The translations under genes and the position numbers were made by a program. The notes under the pieces were generated by a model. The model saw only the letters and a list, made by a program, of their open reading frames with translations. It was not told the DNA's origin and ran no database searches. This document shows, one piece after another, positions 31,235 through 38,796 of a DNA stretch of 64,000 bases. The stretch is from an uncultured Agathobaculum sp. (GTDB taxonomy: Bacteria > Bacillota > Clostridia > Oscillospirales > Butyricicoccaceae). The stretch spans positions 78,437 through 142,436 of the forward strand of contig CALWUJ010000002.1 of NCBI GenBank assembly GCA_944384725.1, given 5' to 3'. The first letter of the stretch is position 1. Every line of letters starts with the position of its first letter.

Positions 31235-32817
31235 GTTTGATGGTGAGTAATATCCGTCTGCCGTTTGACGTGCCGGAGGAACAGGCGCTGGCCGAGGCAA
31301 GAAAGTTGACCGGCCTTATGTCGAATGATACACAGGCCGCTCTTTACCGCGTCAGCATTGACGCACGGCGCGGCAAAATCTTTCGCGTCTATTCCGTGCG
31401 TCTGGATGCGCCCGTGGACGAAAAGGCATTTGCAGAAAAACTGCAAATGCCCTTCGTGCGTTATAAACCGGATGAAAAAGCCATAGTGCCCTGCGGCAGC
31501 AAGCGGCTGGAACATCGTCCGGTCGTGGTCGGGCTGGGGCCTGCGGGCCTGTTTGCTGCGTACACGCTGGCAAAACACGGTTATGCGCCGCTTGTTTTGG
31601 AACGTGGCGGCGACTTGGATGCGCGCGATCGCGCGGTAGAGGCTTTCTGGAACAGCGGCACGCTGGACACGGAGAGTAACATCCAGTTTGGCGAAGGCGG
31701 CGCGGGCGCGTATTCGGATGGCAAGCTGACCACGCGCATTGGCGACCCGCTGTGCGACACCGTGTTGGAAACGCTGGCGGCGCACGGCGCACCGTCGGAT
31801 ATTGTCAAAAAGGCCAAGCCCCATGTGGGCACAGACATCCTGAAAAACGTTGTGCGCGCTATGCGGCGTGAGATCATCCGAAACGGCGGCGAAGTGCGGT
31901 TTGGCACGCGACTGACCGGCGTTTCGGTCAAAAACGGCGTGCTGCGCGGCGTGCAGGCGGACGGTGACGACATCGCCTGCGAGCGGGCGGTGCTGGCGAT
32001 TGGACATTCGGCGCGCGATACCTTTGATGCGCTGCATCAAAATGGGGTATACTTTGAACCGAAGGCTTTTTCGGTCGGTGTACGCATTGAGCATCTGCAA
32101 ACCGAGATCGACCGTGCGCTGTACGGCAAATATGCGGGACACCCGCTGCTGCCACCTGCGGAATACAATCTGTCCCGCCGTGAGGGCGGACGAGCCTGTT
32201 ATTCGTTCTGCATGTGTCCGGGCGGTGTGGTCGTGGCGGCGCAGAGCGAGGAAAATACTGTCGTCACCAATGGTATGAGCTATCACGCGCGCGACGGCAA
32301 AAACGCCAATGCTGCGCTGGCGGTATCGGTGGACCCGGCGGACTTTGACGACGGCACGCCATTTGGCGGCGTGGCCTTGCAGCGGCGCATTGAGCGCGCG
32401 GCGTTCGCGCAAACCGGTTCGTACCGCGCGCCCTGTCAGCGCGTGGGCGATTTTCTGGCGGGGCGGCCAAGCACGCGCGCGGGCACGGTGCAGCCAAGCT
32501 ACCCAATAGGCGTGCAGTTCGGGGAAGCGGCGGCATGCCTGCCGGACTTTGCGCAGGGCATGCTGCGGGACAGCCTGCCGTATTTCGGCCGGAAAATTCG
32601 CGGCTTTGACGCGGCTGATGCGCTGCTGACCGGGCCGGAGACCCGCACATCGTCTCCGGTGCGCATGAAGCGCGGAGAGGATTTGTTTGGTCTGGGCTGT
32701 GAGGGTGTGATTCCCTGCGGCGAAGGCGCGGGCTACGCGGGCGGCATCATGTCTGCGGCGGTGGACGGTATCCGGGCTGCGCATCGCATTATGGAGGAAT
32801 ACGCGCCGTTTGCGTGA
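31231..32817 (+). CDS. FAD-dependent dehydrogenase, COG2509 family
   Basis: A 528-residue flavoprotein. An N-terminal ~85-residue domain (VSNIRLPFDVPEEQALAEA) precedes a Rossmann FAD site RPVVVGLGPAGLFAAYTLA and the segment SNIQFGEGGAGAYSDGKLTT that is typical of this uncharacterised family. The C-terminus has GEGAGYAGGIMSAAVDGIRAA. Its substrate is unknown. It overlaps the cdaR stop (ATGA), which is unusual because glmM is the more common neighbour at this place. Confidence 0.85.
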   Translation: MSLMVSNIRLPFDVPEEQALAEARKLTGLMSNDTQAALYRVSIDARRGKIFRVYSVRLDAPVDEKAFAEKLQMPFVRYKPDEKAIVPCGSKRLEHRPVVVGLGPAGLFAAYTLAKHGYAPLVLERGGDLDARDRAVEAFWNSGTLDTESNIQFGEGGAGAYSDGKLTTRIGDPLCDTVLETLAAHGAPSDIVKKAKPHVGTDILKNVVRAMRREIIRNGGEVRFGTRLTGVSVKNGVLRGVQADGDDIACERAVLAIGHSARDTFDALHQNGVYFEPKAFSVGVRIEHLQTEIDRALYGKYAGHPLLPPAEYNLSRREGGRACYSFCMCPGGVVVAAQSEENTVVTNGMSYHARDGKNANAALAVSVDPADFDDGTPFGGVALQRRIERAAFAQTGSYRAPCQRVGDFLAGRPSTRAGTVQPSYPIGVQFGEAAACLPDFAQGMLRDSLPYFGRKIRGFDAADALLTGPETRTSSPVRMKRGEDLFGLGCEGVIPCGEGAGYAGGIMSAAVDGIRAAHRIMEEYAPFA

Positions 32818-32859
32818 TGCGCGGTGCGAAATGCAATACAGAGAAATGGAGCGATCAAA

Positions 32860-33273
32860 GTGACCCAGCAGGGAACGATCAAAAAGATACTGCCCGGCGG
32901 CATGGCGGAAATCGAAGTGACCCGCCGCTCGGCTTGCGGGCATGACTGCGCCAAATGCGGCGGCTGCGGCGGATTGGAGACGCAGACGCTGTATGTCACC
33001 GCGCGCAACCGCGCGGAGGCGCAGGTGGGAGAGCGCGTGCTGATCGAGGGCGAAACCGGACAGGTGCTCGGGTATGCCGGACTGGTGTATTTGCTGCCGG
33101 TGGTGCTGTTTTTCATCGGTTACGGCGCGGGCAGCGTGCTGCAAAAGGGCGCGGGTGTGTCCGCGCTGTGCGGCGGCGTGCTGTTTGCTGCGGGCATCGT
33201 GGCGGCGATCCTGTTCAGCCGCGAGATGAAGCGGAAGAATAGTGTTCCGTTTGAAATCACAAAAAAGCTCTGA
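32860..33273 (+). CDS. RseC-like (SoxR-reducing system) membrane protein
   Basis: A 137-residue protein with an N-terminal domain bearing a Cys cluster (RRSACGHDCAKCGGCGG) and two membrane helices (about 75-95 and 100-120). This is the plan of RseC, linked to the Rnf/Rsx electron-transfer complex and redox control. GTG 32860 (MTQQGTIKKI) is preferred because GGAG lies 8 bp upstream; GTG 32824 gives 12 more residues without similarity to the family. Probably in the cdaA operon. Confidence 0.8.
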   Translation: MTQQGTIKKILPGGMAEIEVTRRSACGHDCAKCGGCGGLETQTLYVTARNRAEAQVGERVLIEGETGQVLGYAGLVYLLPVVLFFIGYGAGSVLQKGAGVSALCGGVLFAAGIVAAILFSREMKRKNSVPFEITKKL

Positions 33274-33312
33274 ATTTTTTGTGAATTTTTACTGATTTTG
33301 TGCCGTTTGCCC

Positions 33313-33341
33313 TTGTGCTATTGGAAAAAGTTCGGTACAAT
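33313..33341 (+). promoter_or_regulatory. Promoter upstream of the DUF5685 gene
   Basis: TTGTGC (33313-33318), a 17-bp spacer and TACAAT (33336-33341), 50 bp before the start codon. Confidence 0.55.
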
Positions 33342-33391
33342 AGGTTGAATACGCAAGGCCGTGCGAAAACACGGCGGGAAAGGGTTGTGAA

Positions 33392-34276
33392 ATGTTTGGC
33401 TTTATCCGTCCGGTGAAGCCCGAGCTGCGGGTCAAAGAAGCGGACCGGTTCCAGCAGGTTTATTGCGGGCTGTGTCATGCCATCCGCGCACGGTATGGCC
33501 GGTTTTATACCCTGTTCCTGAGTTATGATATGACATTCTTCGCACTCGTGATGGGCTGCGGGGAGGAACAAACTGCGCCGCCGTGCCGCAAACGGTGCGA
33601 CGCGCATCCGGTGACGCGCCGCGCGTGCGCCGTGCCGGACGAGGCGCTGGAGCTGGCGGCGGACGTGAGCGTACTGCTCACTTATCACAAATTCCGCGAC
33701 AGTCTGGCCGATGAAAAAGGGCCGAAACGCGCATTGGCGTGGCTGCTGTGCCATCTGGGACGGCGCGGCTACGAACGCGCGCGGGCACGCCTGCCCGAGG
33801 CAGACCGCGAAATGGTGCAATCGCTTGCCGATTTGCAGCAGCTCGAACGGGAAAAATGCGATTCGATGGACCGCGCGGCGGACGCTTCCGCACGGCTGAC
33901 TGCTGCGGCAGTGCCGCACACCGGGGACGCGCGTGAGCGTGTGCTGCGGCAGATGTTTTACCACGTCGGACGGTGGATCTATTTGCTGGACGCCGCACAG
34001 GACGTGGCAGAAGATCTGGAACAGGACAATTACAATCCGGTGGCGCTGCGCTACGGGCTGCGCACGCCGGACCTGACAGAGATACGACAACCGCTTGAGC
34101 GCACGCTGGAGCGGTCGCTCGCCGATATCTGCATGGCATATGACCTGCTGGATATCGGGCGGGACGCGGACTTGATCCGCAATATTATTTTTCTGGGTAT
34201 GCCGCTGGTGACGAAACAAGTGCTGGACGGGACGTACCAAACGAACGGAGGATGGGGCAAACATGGATCCCTATAA
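33392..34276 (+). CDS. DUF5685-family protein
   Basis: A 294-residue helical protein of the DUF5685 group, common in Clostridia. It opens with MFGFIRPVKPELRVKEAD and has a Cys pair in YCGLCHAIRARYG plus CRKRCDAHP, suggesting metal binding, and an acidic DAAQDVAEDLEQDNYNPV segment. The function is unknown. It overlaps the J-domain gene downstream by 14 bp, a pairing that suggests a shared role in folding or assembly. Confidence 0.8.
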   Translation: MFGFIRPVKPELRVKEADRFQQVYCGLCHAIRARYGRFYTLFLSYDMTFFALVMGCGEEQTAPPCRKRCDAHPVTRRACAVPDEALELAADVSVLLTYHKFRDSLADEKGPKRALAWLLCHLGRRGYERARARLPEADREMVQSLADLQQLEREKCDSMDRAADASARLTAAAVPHTGDARERVLRQMFYHVGRWIYLLDAAQDVAEDLEQDNYNPVALRYGLRTPDLTEIRQPLERTLERSLADICMAYDLLDIGRDADLIRNIIFLGMPLVTKQVLDGTYQTNGGWGKHGSL

Positions 34277-34883
34277 GGTGCTCGGCGTTACGCCGCAGAC
34301 AAGCGACGACGACGTCAAACGCGCTTACCGCGAGCTGGCGCGAAAGTATCATCCAGACAACTATATTAACAATCCGCTTGCCGATCTGGCAGAGGCCCGC
34401 ATGAAGGAAATCAACGAGGCCTACGACATGATTATGAACGAGCGCGCGGGCAAAACCTCGTCCGGCGCATCGGGCGGACAGCAGTACAGCGGCGGGCAGT
34501 ATAGCGGCAGCCAGCAGCAGCGCGCTTATTCGGGCGCAAACGCTTCGCTGTATAGCCAAGTGCGCCAGGCGATCAATCAGGGTAATCTGGGCATGGCAGA
34601 GGCGCTGTTGCAGCGTGCCAGCGGCCGCGATGCTGAGTGGTTTTATCTGATGGGCACGGTGTATTACCGCAAGGGCTGGTATGACGAGGCGGCGCGCGCT
34701 TATACGCAGGCCTGCCAGATGGACCCGTCCAATATGGAGTACCGCACGGCGCTCAACAATCTGAACATGTCGGGCGGCTACGGCGGCTATCGCCCCATGC
34801 AGGAGGCCAGTCTGTGCGACTTCTGTGTGCAGCTGGCGGTGTGCAACTGCTGCCTGAATGCCTGCTGCAATGCGGGATGCTGA
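34263..34883 (+). CDS. J-domain protein with Cys-rich tail
   Basis: A 206-residue protein. It begins with a J domain (1-65: MDPYKVLGVTPQTSDDDVKRA, with the DnaK-stimulating HPD in KYHPDNY), then a Gly/Ser/Gln linker, a short TPR-like helical pair (YRKGWYDEAARAYTQACQMDPSN) and a Cys-rich C-terminus (CDFCVQLAVCNCCLNACCNAGC spans more residues than quoted pairs CxxC). It is not a full DnaJ: the zinc domain and C-terminal substrate domains are absent. It probably recruits DnaK to a specific client, perhaps the DUF5685 protein upstream. Confidence 0.85.
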   Translation: MDPYKVLGVTPQTSDDDVKRAYRELARKYHPDNYINNPLADLAEARMKEINEAYDMIMNERAGKTSSGASGGQQYSGGQYSGSQQQRAYSGANASLYSQVRQAINQGNLGMAEALLQRASGRDAEWFYLMGTVYYRKGWYDEAARAYTQACQMDPSNMEYRTALNNLNMSGGYGGYRPMQEASLCDFCVQLAVCNCCLNACCNAGC

Positions 34884-34884
34884 T

Positions 34885-35388
34885 ATGAATACGAAGGAGA
34901 TCGCGCGCGGCGGCCTGCTGACCGCAGCCGCCGTGGCGCTGTTGTATATTGGCGGGACGGTCACCTATATCGGTCCGGCAGCCTGTCTGGTGGCAGGCGT
35001 TACCTCGGCTGTACCGCTTTTGCGGCGCGCACGGCTAAAGACCGCAGTGACACTGTATCTGGCGGTGTCCATTCTGTCTGCGCTGCTGGTGCCGCGCAAG
35101 ATTGAGGTAGCGGCCTATATCCTGTTTTGTGGCTTGTACCCGATTGTGAAATTCTGTGTGGAATGTTATGTGCCGCGCCGGAGACAGATGGATTTAAAGC
35201 TGGCATATTTCAATATCATGTTGGTGATCGCGGCTGCGCTTGCGATTTTCGTTTTCCTGCCACAGTTCTCTTTGAGCGGTTTTCGGCTCTTGGTGGTATG
35301 GGTTGCTGCCAATATTGTGTTTGTTATCTATGATGTGGCGTTGTCACGGTTGATCGCGTTGCTGCGCAGAAGCCTGCCGCTCGATTGA
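34885..35388 (+). CDS. Small integral membrane protein of unknown function
   Basis: A 167-residue protein with four to five membrane helices (LLTAAAVALLYIGGTVTYIG, VTLYLAVSILSALLV, AAYILFCGLYPIVKF, IMLVIAAALAIFVFL, LLVVWVAANIVFVIY). I do not recognise a family; the size and pattern recall S-component-like or DUF2232-like proteins. ATG 34885 lies 1 bp after the stop of the J-domain gene and is preceded by a purine-poor region, so translation coupling is likely. The in-frame start at 34858 would overlap the upstream Cys-rich tail. Confidence 0.65.
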   Translation: MNTKEIARGGLLTAAAVALLYIGGTVTYIGPAACLVAGVTSAVPLLRRARLKTAVTLYLAVSILSALLVPRKIEVAAYILFCGLYPIVKFCVECYVPRRRQMDLKLAYFNIMLVIAAALAIFVFLPQFSLSGFRLLVVWVAANIVFVIYDVALSRLIALLRRSLPLD

Positions 35389-35404
35389 AAAGGGGAAAAG
35401 CAAT

Positions 35405-36280
35405 ATGAAAAGTATGACCGGTTATGGCCGTGCGAAAGAAGAACGGGACGGTAAGACCCTCACAGTTGAACTGCGCGCCGTCAACCACCGCTATCTGGAC
35501 TGCACGGTGAAAGCACCGCGGCAATATGGTTTTTTGGATGATGCGGTCAAAAAGGCTGCGGCCGCCCGCATTGCGCGCGGCAAGGTGGAGGTTTTCGTCG
35601 GCGTGGAGGTCGAAGAGGGCGGCGACGTTGCCGTTACAGTCAACCACCAGCTGGCAAAGCGGTATCTGGAGGCGCTGCACGATTTGAGCGAGACTTACGG
35701 CCTGCGCGACGATGTGACCGTCACGACACTGTCCAAGCTGCCGGATGTGCTCGGTTCGGAGCGCATCGAGCAGGATGCCGAAGCCATGACCCGCGATGTG
35801 CTTGCAGTGTTTGACAAGGCGTGCGACGGGTTCGACCAGATGCGTCTGCGCGAGGGCGAAAAGCTCGCTGAGGATGTGCGCAGCCGCTGTGCAGCGATTG
35901 AACGCATGGTCGGTGAGGTCGAGACACGCTCGCCCGAGCGAGTCAAGGAGTACCGTGAAAAGCTGCTGACCCGTATGAAGGAAGTGCTGGCCGATACCAG
36001 CATCGACGAGACACGCATCCTGACCGAAGCGGCAATCTATGCCGATAAGACTGCGGTCGATGAGGAAACCGTGCGTCTGCGCAGCCATTTGCATCAGATG
36101 GACGGCATGCTGCAAGAAACGCAGCCGATCGGCCGTAAATTGGATTTTCTGGTGCAGGAGATGAACCGCGAAGCCAACACCATCGGTTCCAAGGCGAACG
36201 ACGTGGCAATGGCGCGCATCGTGGTGGATATCAAGAGCGAGATCGAGAAGATCCGCGAGCAGATTCAGAATATCGAATAA
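35405..36280 (+). CDS. yicC: YicC-family endoribonuclease
   Basis: A 291-residue protein of the YicC/YloC family: MKSMTGYGRAKEERDGKTLT at the start, VELRAVNHRYLDCTVK, and the C-terminal DUF1732 part with GRKLDFLVQEMNREANTIGSKAND. YicC-type proteins are RNases acting on small RNAs and mRNAs. It heads the conserved Firmicutes series yicC-remA-gmk-rpoZ-coaBC-priA. Confidence 0.93.
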   Translation: MKSMTGYGRAKEERDGKTLTVELRAVNHRYLDCTVKAPRQYGFLDDAVKKAAAARIARGKVEVFVGVEVEEGGDVAVTVNHQLAKRYLEALHDLSETYGLRDDVTVTTLSKLPDVLGSERIEQDAEAMTRDVLAVFDKACDGFDQMRLREGEKLAEDVRSRCAAIERMVGEVETRSPERVKEYREKLLTRMKEVLADTSIDETRILTEAAIYADKTAVDEETVRLRSHLHQMDGMLQETQPIGRKLDFLVQEMNREANTIGSKANDVAMARIVVDIKSEIEKIREQIQNIE

Positions 36281-36301
36281 ATAGCAAAGGGGGCGGCACG
36301 G

Positions 36302-36565
36302 GTGAAACTCATCAATATCGGGTTTGGCAATATGGTGGCCTCATCGCGGCTGATCGCAATCGTCAGTCCGGAGTCCGCGCCGGTCAAGCGCACCGTGCAG
36401 GAGGCGCGTGACCGAGGCATGGTGATCGACGGCACCTATGGCCGCCGCACCCGCGCCGTATTGATTATGGACAGCGACCATGTGGTGCTGAGTGCTTTGC
36501 AGCCGGAAACAGTGGCGGCACGTTTTGCCGGCGATGCGGAGGAAGGAGAGAGCGAAGATGCGTAA
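36302..36565 (+). CDS. remA: RemA/DUF370 regulatory protein
   Basis: An 87-residue protein matching Rem[21 protein letters not shown], then PIKR-like [31 protein letters not shown]. In B. subtilis RemA is a ring-forming DNA-binding activator of matrix and osmoprotection genes. It starts with GTG 36302 behind AGGGGGCGG, and its 3' end overlaps gmk by 8 bp. Confidence 0.92.
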   Translation: MKLINIGFGNMVASSRLIAIVSPESAPVKRTVQEARDRGMVIDGTYGRRTRAVLIMDSDHVVLSALQPETVAARFAGDAEEGESEDA

Positions 36566-37118
36566 AGGAACCTTATATGTATTCACCGGGCCATCGGGCG
36601 CAGGCAAAGGCACGCTGCTCTCGCGCTTGCAGGAGCAGGACGACCGCCTGTTCTACTCGATTTCCGCGACCACACGCGCGCCGCGCCCGGGGGAGACTGA
36701 CGGCGTGCAGTATTACTTCCTCTCCAAGGCGGAATTTGAGGAAAAAATTGCGGAGCATGCGTTTTTGGAGTATGCATGCTATGTGGAGAATTATTATGGC
36801 ACACTCGAAGCACCGGTCAACGAAAAGCTGGAGCAAGGCTTTGACGTGGTGCTGGAGATCGAGGTGCAGGGCGCGATGCAGGTGCATGAGAAGCGTCCGG
36901 ATGCCGTGATGGTGTTCATCGCGCCACCATCGTTTGAGGAACTGGCCGCGCGCCTGCGTGGACGCGGCACCGAGGACGAGGAAAAGGTGCTCAAGCGGCT
37001 GGAAACCGCCAAAGAAGAACTCAAACAGCAGGATCGGTTCGATTATGTGATCGTCAATGACGAGCTGGACCGGGCGGTGGAAGAACTCAAAGACATTCTG
37101 GCAAAACGCCGTACATAA
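36558..37118 (+). CDS. gmk: Guanylate kinase
   Basis: A 186-residue enzyme that phosphorylates GMP to GDP. P-loop [14 protein letters not shown], then [20 protein letters not shown] (GMP site) and [10 protein letters not shown] are all present. The lid [20 protein letters not shown] follows. ATG 36558 (MRKGTLYVF) is preceded by GGAGGAAGGAG within remA. The longer frame from 36492 lies inside remA. Confidence 0.95.
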   Translation: MRKGTLYVFTGPSGAGKGTLLSRLQEQDDRLFYSISATTRAPRPGETDGVQYYFLSKAEFEEKIAEHAFLEYACYVENYYGTLEAPVNEKLEQGFDVVLEIEVQGAMQVHEKRPDAVMVFIAPPSFEELAARLRGRGTEDEEKVLKRLETAKEELKQQDRFDYVIVNDELDRAVEELKDILAKRRT

Positions 37119-37174
37119 CGGCGCAGTTCTTTTCATAAATAATACAAAGGGTAATATAAGGAGATTGGATTACT

Positions 37175-37567
37175 ATGCTGAAACCTTCGATGCAGGAATT
37201 GATGAAACGTGTGGGCAACCGTTATCTGCTGGTTAATCTGGCGGCGCAGCGCGCTCGCGACATTGCCGATCAGGCAGAGGAAACCGGCGAGCAGCTGCCG
37301 GATAAGGCGGTAAAGCTGGCGCTTGACGAGATTGCGGCGGGCACTGTTGTCTATCGTCCGGGCCCGCGCACCGAGCCGGTGATCGTGCAGAACAATGCGA
37401 TTGCAGCGGCGATGGTCGATGTGGATGATTCCATTGATCTGGATGACGAGGATGATACCGTATCTGATGAGGATGCTGTCGACGAGCAGGAGGATGAAGA
37501 GCGCCGTCTCGACGAGTTCGAAGATGACGAGCTGGACGACGGTGACGTGCCGGAGGAGGACCGCTAA
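37175..37567 (+). CDS. rpoZ: RNA polymerase omega subunit
   Basis: A 130-residue omega subunit. The conserved part is residues 1-60 (MLKPSMQELMKRVGNRYLLV, QRARDIADQA, KAVKLALDEIAAGTVVY). A long acidic tail (about 85-130) of Asp/Glu repeats extends it well beyond the usual ~70 residues, as in several clostridia. Omega helps fold and stabilise beta-prime. It lies between gmk and coaBC, the standard order. Confidence 0.9.
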   Translation: MLKPSMQELMKRVGNRYLLVNLAAQRARDIADQAEETGEQLPDKAVKLALDEIAAGTVVYRPGPRTEPVIVQNNAIAAAMVDVDDSIDLDDEDDTVSDEDAVDEQEDEERRLDEFEDDELDDGDVPEEDR

Positions 37568-37570
37568 GCC

Positions 37571-38770
37571 ATGCATCTGGCAGGGAAAACCGTGGTGCTG
37601 TGCGTGACAGGCGGTATCGCGGCCTATAAAGCCGCCGATCTGACCAGCAAGCTGCGGCAGGCGGGGGCAAGCGTGCGCGTGCTGATGACCGAATCGGCCA
37701 CGCAGTTCATTTCTCCGATCACGTTTGAAACGCTGTCGGGATACCGTACGGTGGTGGACACCTTCGACCGCAATTTCGCGTGGGAGGTGGAACATATCTC
37801 GCTGGCGAAAGCTGCGGATGCGTTCGTGATTGCGCCGGCAACTGCGAATATCATTGCCAAAGCGGCACATGGCATCGCGGATGATATGGTGTCGACGACG
37901 CTGCTGGCGACCAAAGTGCCGGTGGTGATTGCGCCCGCGATGAATACCGGTATGTACGATAATCCGGTGACACAGCAAAACCTTGATACCTTGCGTGAGC
38001 GCGGTTTTCACATCATCGACCCGGCGGCAGGACACCTCGCCTGCGGGGATTCGGGACGCGGCAAGCTGCCGGACACGCCGACGTTGCTGCACGGTATCGA
38101 GCAGGCGCTGACAAAGCAGGATCTGAAAGGCTTGCGCGTGCTGGTCACTGCCGGCCCGACGCAGGAGGCGCTTGATCCGGTGCGTTTCCTGTCCAACCAT
38201 TCGACCGGAAAGATGGGCTACGCCATTGCGGCACGCGCGGCCATGCGCGGCGCGGAGGTGACACTGGTCTCCGGTCCGACCGCGCTGGCAACACCACTCG
38301 GCGTGCAGCGTGTGGATATTGTCTCTGCGCGCGATATGCATGATGCAGTGATTTCCCGCGCAGATACGCAGGATATCATCATCAAAGCTGCTGCGGTGGG
38401 TGATTACCGTCCCGCGCAGACGGCGGATGAAAAGATGAAAAAGAGCGATGACGATTTGAGCGTCGCGCTGGTGCGCAATCCGGATATTTTGGCCGAACTG
38501 GGACAAAAGAAACGTTCAGGGCAGCAGCTTTGCGGCTTTGCAATGGAGACGCAGAACCTTTTGGAGAACGCAGCAGACAAGCTGCGCCGCAAAAACTGCG
38601 ATATGCTGGTTGCAAATTCCTTGCGCGACAAGGGCGCAGGCTTCGGCACAGACACCAACGCTGTTACCTTGCTGTTTGCGGACGGGACGCGCGAAACCCC
38701 GCCGCTCATGCCCAAAGAGGACGTGGCGGACGTCATTTTCGACCGTCTGCTGGCCATGCGGGCAAACTAA
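37571..38770 (+). CDS. coaBC: Bifunctional phosphopantothenoylcysteine decarboxylase/synthetase
   Basis: A 399-residue fusion. The N-terminal CoaC flavoprotein decarboxylase domain (about 1-185) has VTGGIAAYKAADLTSKLRQ, the active-site His in EHISLAKAADA, and PAMNTGMYDNPVTQQN. The C-terminal CoaB synthetase (about 190-399) has TAGPTQEALDPVRFLSNHST and KAAAVGDYRP. It makes 4'-phosphopantetheine for coenzyme A. It starts 3 bp after rpoZ. Confidence 0.95.
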   Translation: MHLAGKTVVLCVTGGIAAYKAADLTSKLRQAGASVRVLMTESATQFISPITFETLSGYRTVVDTFDRNFAWEVEHISLAKAADAFVIAPATANIIAKAAHGIADDMVSTTLLATKVPVVIAPAMNTGMYDNPVTQQNLDTLRERGFHIIDPAAGHLACGDSGRGKLPDTPTLLHGIEQALTKQDLKGLRVLVTAGPTQEALDPVRFLSNHSTGKMGYAIAARAAMRGAEVTLVSGPTALATPLGVQRVDIVSARDMHDAVISRADTQDIIIKAAAVGDYRPAQTADEKMKKSDDDLSVALVRNPDILAELGQKKRSGQQLCGFAMETQNLLENAADKLRRKNCDMLVANSLRDKGAGFGTDTNAVTLLFADGTRETPPLMPKEDVADVIFDRLLAMRAN

Positions 38771-38796
38771 ACTGGAAAGAGAAAGGAGTATAGCGG

